Notes: generated by a model not told the origin, from the sequence alone. Counted from the stretch's first letter, positions 1 to 8,269 are shown. The stretch: 64,000 nucleotides of DNA from Nitronereus sp964503895 (GCA_964503895.1 CAZDCF010000004.1:1-64000), one strand, 5' to 3'. Numbers and translations: made by a program.

Positions 1-2
1 AT

Positions 3-1058
3 AACGGGAAAGTCTTGACATTAGCGCGTAACGTACCTGGGGCAAAGCTTAAACGTTGGCGAGTCGGCTGCCGCAACAAAGAAATTGCCCAAAATCAAGA
101 GTCAAAAATAAAAACCGATCTGATGATGGGAAAAATTTTGAGCAAACAGACGCAATCAGTATCCATGACCTTTGCCTACTGGGCAAAGGAGTATATGGAA
201 ATTGAGGAAGTCAAAAAACTTCGTTCTTACCGTGAACGCTGTCAACGGATTGTGAGGGAATTGATACCATTCTTTGGGAAAATGCTTCTGGAGAATATAA
301 CGGCCAAGGATGTGGAAGCATTCCGTCAAGAACGAGGGAAAGGGCGCGCTGTTGCTACGGTGAATGTAGATCACAGCATTTTAAAACACATGCTCAAGCA
401 CGCTATGAGACGGGATCTTGTCATGAGAAACGTTGCAGCGTTAATTCCTGCCCCCAAACCAAAGAATGCAAGAAATAGGGTGCTCGAACCTCACGAGTGG
501 GACAGGCTCTATGGCACCGCACCAGAATGGTTCAAACCAATCTTGTTGATAGGCTACCATACTGGTATGCGGTTAGAAGAAATTCTCACACTAACGTGGG
601 ACCGGGTCGATTTGGACAAGAAGCGAATTTATTTACCGGGCGTATTAACCAAAACCGGTGAGGATCGCGCAGTACCCATCACACCGTTCCTTCAGCATAC
701 GCTTAAACTCCTTCGTGGTAAGGACGGTGTAACTAGGATGAGCGGCCTTGTTTTTCAAAAAAACGGTCGAAAACTGAACCACACCTACCGGGCCGTTCAG
801 GATATTTGCGAAACTCAAAACATCCCGAATTTTACTTTTCATGATCTTCGGCATTGTGCTGTAACGAACATGGCCGACGCAGGGATAGCTCCTGAAACAA
901 TCATGAAGATTGTTGGCCATTCTTCTATTGAAATGTTCTTACGCTACCGCACCATCAAGGCAGAAAATTTAGACGCTGCCATGTCCAGTCTTAACACGCT
1001 AATAACACAACGCCAAAGCGCTTCACGCCAAGTCTCTGAAATTTTTACAGTGTTATAA
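3..1058 (+). CDS. Tyrosine recombinase/phage-type integrase, 5' end cut by window edge
   Basis: Site-specific DNA recombinase of the tyrosine (lambda integrase) family. Counting from the TTG at 15, the catalytic set is complete: Arg186 in TGMRLEEIL, Lys213 in TKTGEDRAV, His276 and Arg279 in HDLRH, His302 in GHSS and the nucleophile Tyr311 in RYRT. Residues about 50-145 look like the SAM-like core-binding domain. The frame stays open to the first base of the window and no ribosome site precedes the TTG, so the usual N-terminal arm-binding part is probably outside. Integrases of this kind usually sit at one end of an integrated element. The following genes (floA onward) look chromosomal, so any element probably extends to the left. 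Function is clear; the start and the element it serves are not. Confidence 0.85.
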   Translation, partial: NGKVLTLARNVPGAKLKRWRVGCRNKEIAQNQESKIKTDLMMGKILSKQTQSVSMTFAYWAKEYMEIEEVKKLRSYRERCQRIVRELIPFFGKMLLENITAKDVEAFRQERGKGRAVATVNVDHSILKHMLKHAMRRDLVMRNVAALIPAPKPKNARNRVLEPHEWDRLYGTAPEWFKPILLIGYHTGMRLEEILTLTWDRVDLDKKRIYLPGVLTKTGEDRAVPITPFLQHTLKLLRGKDGVTRMSGLVFQKNGRKLNHTYRAVQDICETQNIPNFTFHDLRHCAVTNMADAGIAPETIMKIVGHSSIEMFLRYRTIKAENLDAAMSSLNTLITQRQSASRQVSEIFTVL

Positions 1059-1229
1059 AACTGGTGCCGAAGCCGGGATGGGAAACTTGAGAAGATGTAT
1101 TTATAGTGGAACAATGGCTTTGGGGACCATAACTAGGAGCACACAGTCAAATTCCATAAAATTATGAGCTGTTGGCTTTGGGGTACAAATGAGTAAATTT
1201 GAACCACCTAGCCAATCATTTGGAATTTT

Positions 1230-1258
1230 TTGATGTTCTTATACTTCTTCAATATACT
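1230..1258 (+). promoter_or_regulatory. Candidate sigma70 promoter for floA
   Basis: TTGATG (1230-1235), a 17-nt spacer and TATACT (1253-1258) lie about 67 nt before the floA start. The rest of the 267-nt gap after the integrase gene (1059-1325) shows no coding potential. It has only an 11-bp direct repeat (TGGCTTTGGGG at 1115 and 1173) of unclear meaning. Confidence 0.45.
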
Positions 1259-1325
1259 TGTGGGTAGCTGAAAATAGAATTACCATGAGGCCATGCATTG
1301 TAAGAACGGAAAGGAGTAAAACCTA

Positions 1326-2303
1326 ATGGGACCAGAAACGCATGTTTTTGGAACACTCGGGGTTCTTCTCGTCATCTTCACGGCCATCGGATTTTTGCTC
1401 TTCCTAGTTCCAATTCCTTTGTGGATTGCAGCTTGGGCTTCAAATGCTTACGTAGGCTTGATGACGTTGATTGGAATGCGATTTCGTCGTGTTCCACCCA
1501 GTACAGTGGTCACAGCACGAATTAGTGCTGTTAAAGCAGGATTAGCTATTCCTATTAATGACCTTGAGGCCCATTTTCTGGCTGGAGGCGATGTAGTACG
1601 AGTAGTCCATGCTATGATCTCGGCAGACAAGGCCAATATTCCCATGTCATTCAAACGAGCCGCGGCTATTGATTTGGCTGGAAGAGATGTGTTGGAAGCC
1701 GTGAAAATGTCTGTTCTTCCCAAGGTGATTGAAACTCCGCGTATAGCCGCGGTGGCAAAAGACGGAATTCAGCTCATTGTAGTTTCTCGAGTTACTGTAC
1801 GGGCCAACATCGATCGGTTAGTCGGTGGAGCGGGTGAAGAAACCATAGTTGCTCGAGTCGGAGAAGGCATGGTTAGCACTATTGGATCTTCTATGACACA
1901 TAAGGATGTGTTAGAGAACCCGGATGAAATTTCTCGACATATTTTGAGCAAAGGATTAGATGCCGGAACCGCATTTGAAATCCTATCGATCGATATTGCG
2001 GATATAGACGTAGGGACCAATATCGGTGCCAAACTTCAAATTGACCAAGCAGATGCGGATAAACAAATTGCTCAAGCCAAAGCCGAAGAACGACGAGCTA
2101 TGGCTGTAGCATTGGAGCAGGAAATGCGAGCACGGGTTATAGAGGCAGAAGCCGATGTACCCAAAGCCATGGCCCAAGCATTTAAACAGGGGAATTTGGG
2201 GATAATGGATTATTATCGAATGAAGAACGTTCAAGCGGATACGGCGATGCGCGATTCAATTGCAAGCAAGGAAGAGGATCAAATCAATGAGCCAAAACTA
2301 TGA
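1326..2303 (+). CDS. floA: Flotillin-like protein FloA
   Basis: Membrane scaffold protein of the FloA (UPF0365) family, which organises ordered membrane patches in bacteria. The N-terminus has a hydrophobic hairpin (about residues 8-50). It is followed by the family region with conserved short motifs (RRVPP, GLAIPINDLEAHFLAGG, VPKAMAQAF) and an Ala/Glu-rich helical stretch (about 230-290) that favours oligomerisation. Length (325 residues) is normal for the family. The start is set by AAGGAG shortly before the ATG. Hopanoids, whose genes lie at 17-26 kb, are lipids of the kind flotillin domains assemble with, but a link here is inference. The NfeD-type partner often found with floA is not next to it. 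A small membrane protein overlaps its stop instead. Confidence 0.95.
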   Translation: MGPETHVFGTLGVLLVIFTAIGFLLFLVPIPLWIAAWASNAYVGLMTLIGMRFRRVPPSTVVTARISAVKAGLAIPINDLEAHFLAGGDVVRVVHAMISADKANIPMSFKRAAAIDLAGRDVLEAVKMSVLPKVIETPRIAAVAKDGIQLIVVSRVTVRANIDRLVGGAGEETIVARVGEGMVSTIGSSMTHKDVLENPDEISRHILSKGLDAGTAFEILSIDIADIDVGTNIGAKLQIDQADADKQIAQAKAEERRAMAVALEQEMRARVIEAEADVPKAMAQAFKQGNLGIMDYYRMKNVQADTAMRDSIASKEEDQINEPKL

Positions 2304-2665
2304 GTAGAGAGAGCCTAATATTTTTACTGGTGGTGTTAGCTGTTTGGGGACTTTCGGTTGCAGCACGTTGGCTGCAGGAGGAAATTAAAAGAGGTACTAC
2401 CGATGATACTGAGTTTGAACCAATCGAAAAGTATCCTAGTCTCGAGACTGAACCTGTATCAAAACCTGAGACGCTAGCACCACTCGAAGCAACAAAACAT
2501 CGACCATCCCCTACACTTGACCAAGAAAAACAAACGCATCAAAGAAAATTATCGAAACAATTGGGTTTGGAGAGCATGCAAAAAATGAGGAATGGAATTA
2601 TCCTAATGACCATACTCGGCCCCTGTCGGGCCAATGAGCCAATTAGTACAATACGATCTTTTTAG
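2300..2665 (+). CDS. Small single-pass membrane protein overlapping floA
   Basis: Unknown 121-residue protein. Its ATG overlaps the floA stop codon (ATGA, 2300-2303), which implies translational coupling. Residues about 5-24 form one hydrophobic segment. The rest is polar, rich in Glu, Pro, Lys and Gln, and probably disordered. No known domain is visible. The coupling suggests a FloA-associated factor in the position where an NfeD partner might be expected, but it has no OB-fold-like region and is far smaller. The last 20 residues may be poorly conserved. The gene is credible because of the overlap; the function is unknown. Confidence 0.65.
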   Translation: MSRESLIFLLVVLAVWGLSVAARWLQEEIKRGTTDDTEFEPIEKYPSLETEPVSKPETLAPLEATKHRPSPTLDQEKQTHQRKLSKQLGLESMQKMRNGIILMTILGPCRANEPISTIRSF

Positions 2666-2750
2666 TGTGGAATCTTTCCTTTGAACAGCACCCACAAACC
2701 AATGATCCTGACAATTACCAACAACATACCATAGAAATATTAGTCATCCA

Positions 2751-3332
2751 TTACAGCACTTTTTCGCCCTTCTTATAGGTGGTCTTCCTGATGATGTTTC
2801 CTTGTTCGTCCCACTCCGTGAATACACCGTCTTTAAGCCCATCTTTGTAGATACCTTCAAAATACTTCTGCCCATTCTCGTGCCACCCTGTAAAGCGACC
2901 GTCTGGATTCCCATCTTTATACGTGATTTCATTCCATTTTTGTCCGTTCTCGTACCACAACGTCGCCAGTCCATTTTTCTTGCCAGCCTTGTGCATAGCT
3001 TCCGTTGCCTTTTGTCCGTTCTCGTACCACAACGTCGCCAGCCCGTCTTCCTTCCCATCTTTGTAGGTCGCATCAAACTCCTTCTGTCCATTCTCGTCAT
3101 AAAGCGTCCACCGACCTTCTTCCTTCCCATCTTTGTAGGCACCTTCTTCCTGCTTCTGTCCGTTCTCGTGCCACGTAACATACTTTCCTGTATACGGTTC
3201 CTCATGGTTGGGAAGATACATCACCCCATTTCTGGATTCGAGTTTAAGATCCTCCAGCACCACACCCTCGTCACATCCAAAGGAACTCACGAGGAACAGC
3301 AAGGAAAGGATGGTGGAAAGGAAAATGGTCAT
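2751..3332 (-). CDS. MORN-2/YwqK-type repeat protein, probable exported or lipoprotein
   Basis: The protein has a hydrophobic leader ending in a cysteine (SSFGC, Cys20), which resembles a weak lipobox. Six repeats of about 21-23 residues follow, with the pattern W-x-ENGQK-x(5)-YKDGK-x-DG. These are the beta-hairpin repeats of the MORN-2 family, found in proteins often labelled YwqK-type antitoxin, although no toxin gene is adjacent. The DNA repeats are close to identical in places (compare 2938-2975 with 3007-3044), which suggests recent repeat expansion. The export signal argues for a cell-surface structural role rather than an antitoxin. It stands alone on the minus strand, downstream of the tRNA-Thr gene. 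Confidence 0.8.
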   Translation of the reverse strand: MTIFLSTILSLLFLVSSFGCDEGVVLEDLKLESRNGVMYLPNHEEPYTGKYVTWHENGQKQEEGAYKDGKEEGRWTLYDENGQKEFDATYKDGKEDGLATLWYENGQKATEAMHKAGKKNGLATLWYENGQKWNEITYKDGNPDGRFTGWHENGQKYFEGIYKDGLKDGVFTEWDEQGNIIRKTTYKKGEKVL

Positions 3333-3425
3333 ACGCGTTCTTCGCTAAGTTCTGTTAGTACGCCTCTTTGGATAACAGCCTACCAATCTCCCCAAGACTA
3401 ACATCGTTGTAAATGACTGATTTGA

Positions 3426-3500
3426 TGGAGCCGACGAGTGGGATTGAACCACCGACCTGCTGATTACGAATCAGCTGCTCTACCACTGAGCTACGTCGGC
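3426..3500 (-). tRNA. tRNA-Thr (anticodon CGT)
   Basis: The minus strand folds into a full cloverleaf. The 7-bp acceptor stem is GCCGACG/CGTCGGC, the D arm is GCTC...GAGC, and the anticodon stem GCTGA/TCAGC encloses the loop TTCGTAA. The T loop is TTCAATC. The discriminator is U and CCA is encoded (3426-3428). The anticodon CGT reads ACG (Thr). Confidence 0.95.
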
Positions 3501-3554
3501 TCTCCAAGTGAAGCATTAAAAAATTGGAAGGGCTATAGGACAAAAACAAGGGCC

Positions 3555-3583
3555 ATCATATTTACTGCTCTATCCTCTGTCAA
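3555..3583 (-). promoter_or_regulatory. Sigma70 promoter of tRNA-Thr
   Basis: On the minus strand, a perfect TTGACA (3583-3578), a 17-nt spacer and TATGAT (3560-3555) place the transcription start near 3548, about 48 nt before the tRNA 5' end. Confidence 0.75.
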
Positions 3584-3976
3584 CTCGATCTATTTAAGGT
3601 ATTTGGTTCTCTAACGACATCTTTGTTTTTTTGTATAAAGACTGTATTTACAACAATCACTGAATCCCATTTACAAATATTTTGATATCTATTTAGGCTC
3701 GACCCGAATTATATGAGATTATTTCTCAAATATTTTTTAAGCTTTATTTTTAAGTGAGATACTAATTGAACAGCACATTGCCAAATAAATCACGTTTTAA
3801 ATTTTTCAAGACAAAACTTTCACATTAGATGTCGCTCACAAACTTGCTGCTGTGCTTTGATTTAAATATTCCTGCTGTGACAATATAATTTTCTGCCATT
3901 CAATGTCGTTGACATCACAACCAAGATGGCATACCTTTCCCCCGCGCACTAAAATTCGGCATGCCAATCTAGCACA
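3584..3976. other. AT-rich intergenic region without recognised genes
   Basis: About 390 bases of AT-rich sequence between the tRNA-Thr promoter and the DUF2914-like gene. I see no reading frame with a ribosome site, no RNA gene and no strong hairpin. Confidence 0.6.
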
Positions 3977-4444
3977 ATGACGCAACCACTTACCCTATCA
4001 GGATCTCTAGTTTTTCTCACCATCTTGATGATCGTATCGCCCTGTTGGGGTGAACCCAAATTGCTTGAGATTTCCCTTGCGAGAAATATAAAAAACCGGA
4101 CCCCCATCGGAGCCCATTCTCCTGTCGTATCATGCGAAAAGAATAGAAACCATAATGCTGATCTTCCAATTATTAATGCCGCAACAGATAATCAAATTAT
4201 ATTTTGGAATCGTGTAATGACCAAATCAGCAGCCACTTTCCACCATACGTGGCACAAAAAAACTTCTGATGGATGGAAGCACATGGCTCATGTTTCCCTC
4301 AAGGTAAACAAATCATCTTCCTTTCGTACTTGGAGTAGAAAAATGATTCGCCCACGTTTACATATTGGCGAATGGATGATCATTGTATCAGTAGATAATG
4401 ACCTTCAGGATGTATTATGCATCGTTCGCTTTATCGTTAAGTAA
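3977..4444 (+). CDS. Secreted DUF2914-like protein
   Basis: A 155-residue protein with a clear N-terminal signal sequence (hydrophobic about residues 8-22, cleavage near CWGEP). The mature part matches the layout of DUF2914 domains: an aromatic-x-R-V strand (FWNRV), a strand with HTWHKK, then the RTWSRK motif and a Gly-Glu-Trp turn (IGEW) before a final VRFIVK strand. The domain has no known enzymatic role. It is predicted to be periplasmic. No good Shine-Dalgarno lies before the ATG, so the start is chosen only by the signal peptide. The gene is isolated, with ubiA following 170 nt later on the same strand. Confidence 0.65.
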   Translation: MTQPLTLSGSLVFLTILMIVSPCWGEPKLLEISLARNIKNRTPIGAHSPVVSCEKNRNHNADLPIINAATDNQIIFWNRVMTKSAATFHHTWHKKTSDGWKHMAHVSLKVNKSSSFRTWSRKMIRPRLHIGEWMIIVSVDNDLQDVLCIVRFIVK

Positions 4445-4614
4445 TGAAAAAAGCGCTGCCATGTCTTCTCTGAAAATATGGCTATGAAAACAAGCTTTCT
4501 CCTCTTTGTCTTTGGGTGTAGCTGTTCAAATAAAGTCACACAGAATTAGGCCTAACACTTTTCAACTAGTTCCTTATTAACAATAACTTTTTAGTCAGAC
4601 TACCTTCAATACAA

Positions 4615-5514
4615 ATGCCAAATCACGAAGAAAGCCATTTCCATTTTCAATCATCCAAGAAAAATGGAATTACTTCCCATTTCGCCTCACTCATTCGACT
4701 AACCAATCAGACAGGCACACTGCTGCTCGCACTTCCTTCGATTTGGGCTCTAGTGCTCGCATCAGATGGTGCTCCCTCTCCATGGTTACTACTTATTTTT
4801 TTATTTGGAGCCTTCATCATGCGGAGTGCCGGTGTGATAATGAATGATTTAGCTGATCAATCTTTTGATCGACAGGTCAAAAGAACCAAAACTCGACCAC
4901 TGGCCAGTAAGGCTATTCATCCCATTCATGCCCTAATATACCTTGGATGCTTTTTAAGTGTCGCGCTCTTCCTGTTAGTTTTCTTAAATCCACTGACCAT
5001 ATGGTTGAGTCCAATTGCACTCGCCCTAGCCGCTTTTTATCCTTTTACAAAAAGGTTTTTTGATTTACCTCAGTTTTTTCTAGGCCTGGCCTTTGGATGG
5101 GGAGCAATAATGGCCTGGGCTGCAACGCAAAATCAATTAACACTTTCCGCTTGGCTTTTGTTTACTTCCACAACCCTCTGGGCTCTAGCCTACGATACTA
5201 TTTATGCCCTTCAAGATAGAGATGATGATATCCGCATTGGGGTTAAATCATCTGCTATACTCTTTGGATCGCATGTTTGGATAGCAGTTGGTATCATCGA
5301 AATTTTAATGATTGGGATCTTGGCCCTCGTTGGCTCGCTAGAAAATCTTAATCTAGCATTTTATGGTGGACTTGCAGGGCTGGCTGGATTTTTGAGCCAA
5401 CAAGTTTGGCGTTTGCGTAGGGAAATTAATCCAACGGAGGCATTTACTATGTTCAAACAACATGTGGGAGTGGGATTTGTTATCCTGATAGGAATTTGGT
5501 TAGGAACGATATGA
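4615..5514 (+). CDS. ubiA: UbiA-family polyprenyltransferase
   Basis: Integral membrane enzyme that joins a polyprenyl diphosphate to an aromatic acceptor in quinone synthesis. It has about eight or nine membrane helices and both Asp-rich Mg-diphosphate motifs: N77-D-x-x-D81-x-x-x-D85 (NDLADQSFD) and D194-x-x-Y-A-x-x-D201-x-D-D (DTIYALQDRDDD). Length (299) is typical. The sequence resembles 4-hydroxybenzoate polyprenyltransferases. In bacteria that make menaquinone by the futalosine route, the same family supplies the MqnP step, and this cannot be told apart here. It lies head-to-tail against the respiratory operon across a shared terminator, which suits a quinone-synthesis role. Confidence 0.88.
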   Translation: MPNHEESHFHFQSSKKNGITSHFASLIRLTNQTGTLLLALPSIWALVLASDGAPSPWLLLIFLFGAFIMRSAGVIMNDLADQSFDRQVKRTKTRPLASKAIHPIHALIYLGCFLSVALFLLVFLNPLTIWLSPIALALAAFYPFTKRFFDLPQFFLGLAFGWGAIMAWAATQNQLTLSAWLLFTSTTLWALAYDTIYALQDRDDDIRIGVKSSAILFGSHVWIAVGIIEILMIGILALVGSLENLNLAFYGGLAGLAGFLSQQVWRLRREINPTEAFTMFKQHVGVGFVILIGIWLGTI

Positions 5515-5540
5515 AAAAAAATTAATTTTTTTTCATTTCT

Positions 5541-5578
5541 CAATAAAAAAGGGCCACAAATGCAGCCCTTTTTTATTG
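5541..5578. terminator. Bidirectional rho-independent terminator
   Basis: A perfect 14-bp inverted repeat (CAATAAAAAAGGGC / GCCCTTTTTTATTG, arms 5541-5554 and 5565-5578, 10-nt loop). Each strand ends in a T-run after a GGGC stem. It therefore can stop both ubiA (plus) and the respiratory operon (minus), which converge here. Confidence 0.9.
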
Positions 5579-5601
5579 ACGTAGTCTTGAATACTCAGAT
5601 T

Positions 5602-6654
5602 CTATTCCGGTGGAGGAATTGGTTTATCTGGCTTTGGCGCACGAAGGGTTTCAAGATAGGCAGTCACTGCCCTAGCGTCGTGATCGTCAAAGCCTAAATT
5701 TGGCATCCGAGTGTGTTTTTTGATGCCTTGTGGATATCGAATCCAACGATAAATCCACGTGTCATTAAGTCTAAAACCAGCACGATCCAAAGCTGGACCA
5801 ACAAGACCTCCGACATCGCCTATGCTATGACACCCATTACACCCATATTTTTCGGTATAGAGATGTTTGCCCTCTTTCCCTAAAGCAACCCGCTCTTTAT
5901 CAGATACGGCTAGATCGGGACGTCGAATTTGGGCCATCTTGGGTCGTTTTGAAAAATTCTCCCAGGCAGTTTTAGCAACTTCAAACTTCTCCGAAGTTTT
6001 TTCATAAGCTTCCTCCTCGGGAAGCACAATTTCTTCTTCGTCGTCATCTATATCTTCGTCTTCATCTTCCACATCAAGATCTTCCTCTGCCTCAGCCTTG
6101 GCATCCTCTTCAGCTTCCTGTTTTGCCAGGGCGTCTTCCATAACCTTTTCGGCTTGATCCTGGTCTGCCTTGGCAGCGTTAAATGCTGCCTCTAACTCCG
6201 CCCTTCTCCCATCAACATCATATTCTAGGGAACCGCCATGGAGAGTTCGCACGTAGCTGACAATCGCCCAAAGCTCTTCTTCAGATAGAGTATATTTAAA
6301 CGTTGGCATGGTAGCCACAGCAAAGTAGTTGTCATCATCAATAACTTCTTGCAAAGAGGTGTCCCTCATCTCCCGAGAAATTTCATTGAAAATTTCTTCA
6401 TCAGAAAATGTGGACATAGCTGCTGATTCTGACAAATCACGAGGGCGAGGATCTGGCATCCGCCCCCAATTAAAACCTTCTGCTTGATATCCATTCTCGC
6501 CATGGCAATGCATGCAGTAATGATTATAAAGTTTACGACCTTTAGACGTTAGTTCATCCTCAAAGAGGGCACAGCCATTTGTGACCGCAAATAACACTGT
6601 CACAACAAATAACATTCTGATCAGTGCTCGGTGCATGCCCTGTTCCCCCTTCAT
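5602..6654 (-). CDS. Diheme c-type cytochrome with acidic linker
   Basis: Last gene of the respiratory operon. It has two cytochrome c domains with heme sites CMHCH (47-51) and CNGCH (272-276); likely Met ligands are Met115 and Met317. They are separated by a coiled, very acidic linker (about 150-235, with an almost pure Asp/Glu block at 191-209). The N-terminal hydrophobic segment ends in NGC, a possible lipoprotein site. The ATG at 6654 overlaps the previous stop (ATGA) and has AGGAAAGG upstream. A second ATG at 6636 also has a Shine-Dalgarno and gives a tidier signal peptide. A periplasmic electron shuttle role is inferred. The acidic linker could dock basic partner cytochromes. Confidence 0.85.
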   Translation of the reverse strand: MKGEQGMHRALIRMLFVVTVLFAVTNGCALFEDELTSKGRKLYNHYCMHCHGENGYQAEGFNWGRMPDPRPRDLSESAAMSTFSDEEIFNEISREMRDTSLQEVIDDDNYFAVATMPTFKYTLSEEELWAIVSYVRTLHGGSLEYDVDGRRAELEAAFNAAKADQDQAEKVMEDALAKQEAEEDAKAEAEEDLDVEDEDEDIDDDEEEIVLPEEEAYEKTSEKFEVAKTAWENFSKRPKMAQIRRPDLAVSDKERVALGKEGKHLYTEKYGCNGCHSIGDVGGLVGPALDRAGFRLNDTWIYRWIRYPQGIKKHTRMPNLGFDDHDARAVTAYLETLRAPKPDKPIPPPE

Positions 6655-7490
6655 ACTTGGTTACCTTTCCTAATTTTTCTGATGAGGAAAAATTCAAACC
6701 CGGCAGCAATTACAATGCCCAACACAACATATCCGTAAATAGAATTATCAGGTGAGGGCTCAGCCCGAATATACCACCAGGATGAGACGGCCTTCTGTGA
6801 GCCCCTCTCTTTCACCTCTCCATCCACAAGCTGACCATCCCAAAAAGCAAAAGCTACATTCGTCCATTCGCCAGGATTGATCTGCACATCGTTTTCATCT
6901 CCTGTGAGCAAGGGTCGCGAGAAGACGACTCGCCAAGAACCCTCTTGCCAGGCACCTGTGGCAGACACATCTTGTTGCTCTTGCGAACGAAGCGTTTTAA
7001 ACCCTTTGGCATTCATATCAGTAGCTTTACCATTCGCTTTTTTCCAATACCAGATATTGACTGGTCCACCTTCGACTTGGAGCATTTCTTGACCATGCGC
7101 AAAGTGGGCCTTCTTATCACCAACCATAAACTCAAGCGCTGCGGCGTCATCAGCATCCTCGGAAGGATCTTTATATTCCACCATGACGGCCATATCCTGG
7201 CCATTATGCATTCCACGAACCTTGACAGATTTGACGGTTACTTCCTGAATACGATCGGGCCAATGCACTTGTGGGGCTAACTTAAACTCAGAGGGCCGAA
7301 TAGCATTCCATGACGCAGCATTAGGATCATCCGTAGGAAGTGATCCTTCCGCTAAATACAACCTCACGGCAACACTTGCAGCTTCCTCGCCTGCTGGCGG
7401 AGGATCGGCCGCTAATACCCAGGAAACGCTAGGTCCCGCAACTATGAGAAGGGTCCCAAGCGCAACACGGAAATTTATTTCACGTCTCAT
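6651..7490 (-). CDS. Ethylbenzene-dehydrogenase-type heme b subunit (NxrC/gamma-like), membrane-anchored
   Basis: Resembles the gamma subunits of type II DMSO-reductase-family enzymes (ethylbenzene dehydrogenase, perchlorate and nitrite oxidoreductases), which hold one heme b and pass electrons on. A signal peptide precedes a beta-rich domain with typical elements (VRLYLAEGS, WPDRIQEVTVK, MVEYKDPSED, GPVNIWYWKK, WRVVFSRPL, INPGEWTNVAFAFWDG). A C-terminal membrane helix (about 252-272) ends in RKIRKG. The start at 7490 is chosen because AGGAG lies 9 nt before it and a good signal peptide follows; an in-frame ATG at 7535 lacks these. No alpha or beta subunit is in the window, so here it probably serves the oxidase/bc operon or an NXR encoded elsewhere. 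Confidence 0.78.
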   Translation of the reverse strand: MRREINFRVALGTLLIVAGPSVSWVLAADPPPAGEEAASVAVRLYLAEGSLPTDDPNAASWNAIRPSEFKLAPQVHWPDRIQEVTVKSVKVRGMHNGQDMAVMVEYKDPSEDADDAAALEFMVGDKKAHFAHGQEMLQVEGGPVNIWYWKKANGKATDMNAKGFKTLRSQEQQDVSATGAWQEGSWRVVFSRPLLTGDENDVQINPGEWTNVAFAFWDGQLVDGEVKERGSQKAVSSWWYIRAEPSPDNSIYGYVVLGIVIAAGFEFFLIRKIRKGNQV

Positions 7491-7540
7491 TTTTAAGCTC
7501 CTCGAATGCTCTCCAAGCCTTTCCAGGGTAATCAAAACTT

Positions 7541-8266
7541 CTATTCTTCTTCTTCCCAGGTACGCGGTGACTGATGGGCACCAGCATATTCACCCATGAT
7601 AATCTTCCAAATCCAATCATCGGGTAATTCTACTTCCCATCGAGGCATAGCCGACTTCCATGGCATCCCTTCAACAGGAAGCCCCACGCCCCCCTTCTTG
7701 ATGCGCCAAAACAAATAGGATTCTTGTAACTGGGCAATAGTTCCAGGATCACTAAAATTCGCTGGAGGCGGGTTAAAGCCGACCGCCGCTACCCCCTTGC
7801 CATCAAAATTTGCACCATGACAGGGAGAACAAAAGGCCGCATAGAGCCCCTGCCCCATCATGATATTTTCCTGAGTTTTTGGAAAAGGATTCGCTAATCC
7901 TACAAATTCGCCTGGAGGAGCGGGATGAATCGTTCGATTTTCAGGTGGGGGAACATCGCCTGGAGCTAACTTTCCATAAGTTTGCCACCCAACAAGCAAG
8001 GGAAATACTACAAAGACCGCGATTCGCGCGATACTAGCGATACCCGTTTGCCCATCTCCAGTCAGGAACCTCCCTACGGGTCCAAGGAATTCATCAAGGC
8101 CCGCACCACTCATAGTGTAGAAAATCATCGCAGAAGCAAAGGCAAGAGAGAGATAGAGAAAAATTAAACTTGCCGGTAGTGGAGCGGTAAATAACGGAAG
8201 GATAAATTTCAGAAACACATACATGCTTACTAACAAAATTCCTGTTTTAGCAAGAGGACCCCTCAT
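7541..8266 (-). CDS. Membrane-anchored monoheme cytochrome c
   Basis: A 241-residue protein with three predicted N-terminal membrane helices (about 8-27, 32-52 and 77-95) and a periplasmic cytochrome c domain with CSPCH at 146-150; probable Met ligand in KSAMPRW. It lies 3 nt downstream of the preceding cytochrome gene stop, so it is tightly coupled. The multi-helix anchor is unusual for a simple shuttle and points to a fixed subunit of a membrane complex. The downstream partner is the gamma-like heme b protein. Assignment as a cytochrome c is certain; the complex it belongs to is inferred from the operon. Confidence 0.88.
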   Translation of the reverse strand: MRGPLAKTGILLVSMYVFLKFILPLFTAPLPASLIFLYLSLAFASAMIFYTMSGAGLDEFLGPVGRFLTGDGQTGIASIARIAVFVVFPLLVGWQTYGKLAPGDVPPPENRTIHPAPPGEFVGLANPFPKTQENIMMGQGLYAAFCSPCHGANFDGKGVAAVGFNPPPANFSDPGTIAQLQESYLFWRIKKGGVGLPVEGMPWKSAMPRWEVELPDDWIWKIIMGEYAGAHQSPRTWEEEE

Positions 8267-8269
8267 ATT

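Noticed and set aside
1199..1208. Ten-base match (TTGAACCACC) between the gap after the integrase and tRNA-Thr
   Set aside because: Too short for an attachment core and centred on the T-arm consensus; mentioned only as a lead in the integrase finding.
2802..3401. Long plus-strand open frame opposite the MORN-repeat gene
   Set aside because: Shadow of the repeat coding sequence on the other strand, with no domain or ribosome site.
4484..4549. A 21-residue frame with a lipoprotein-like start (MKTSFLLFVFGCS) after the DUF2914-like gene
   Set aside because: No ribosome site and very short; the resemblance to a small lipoprotein can arise by chance in AT-rich DNA.
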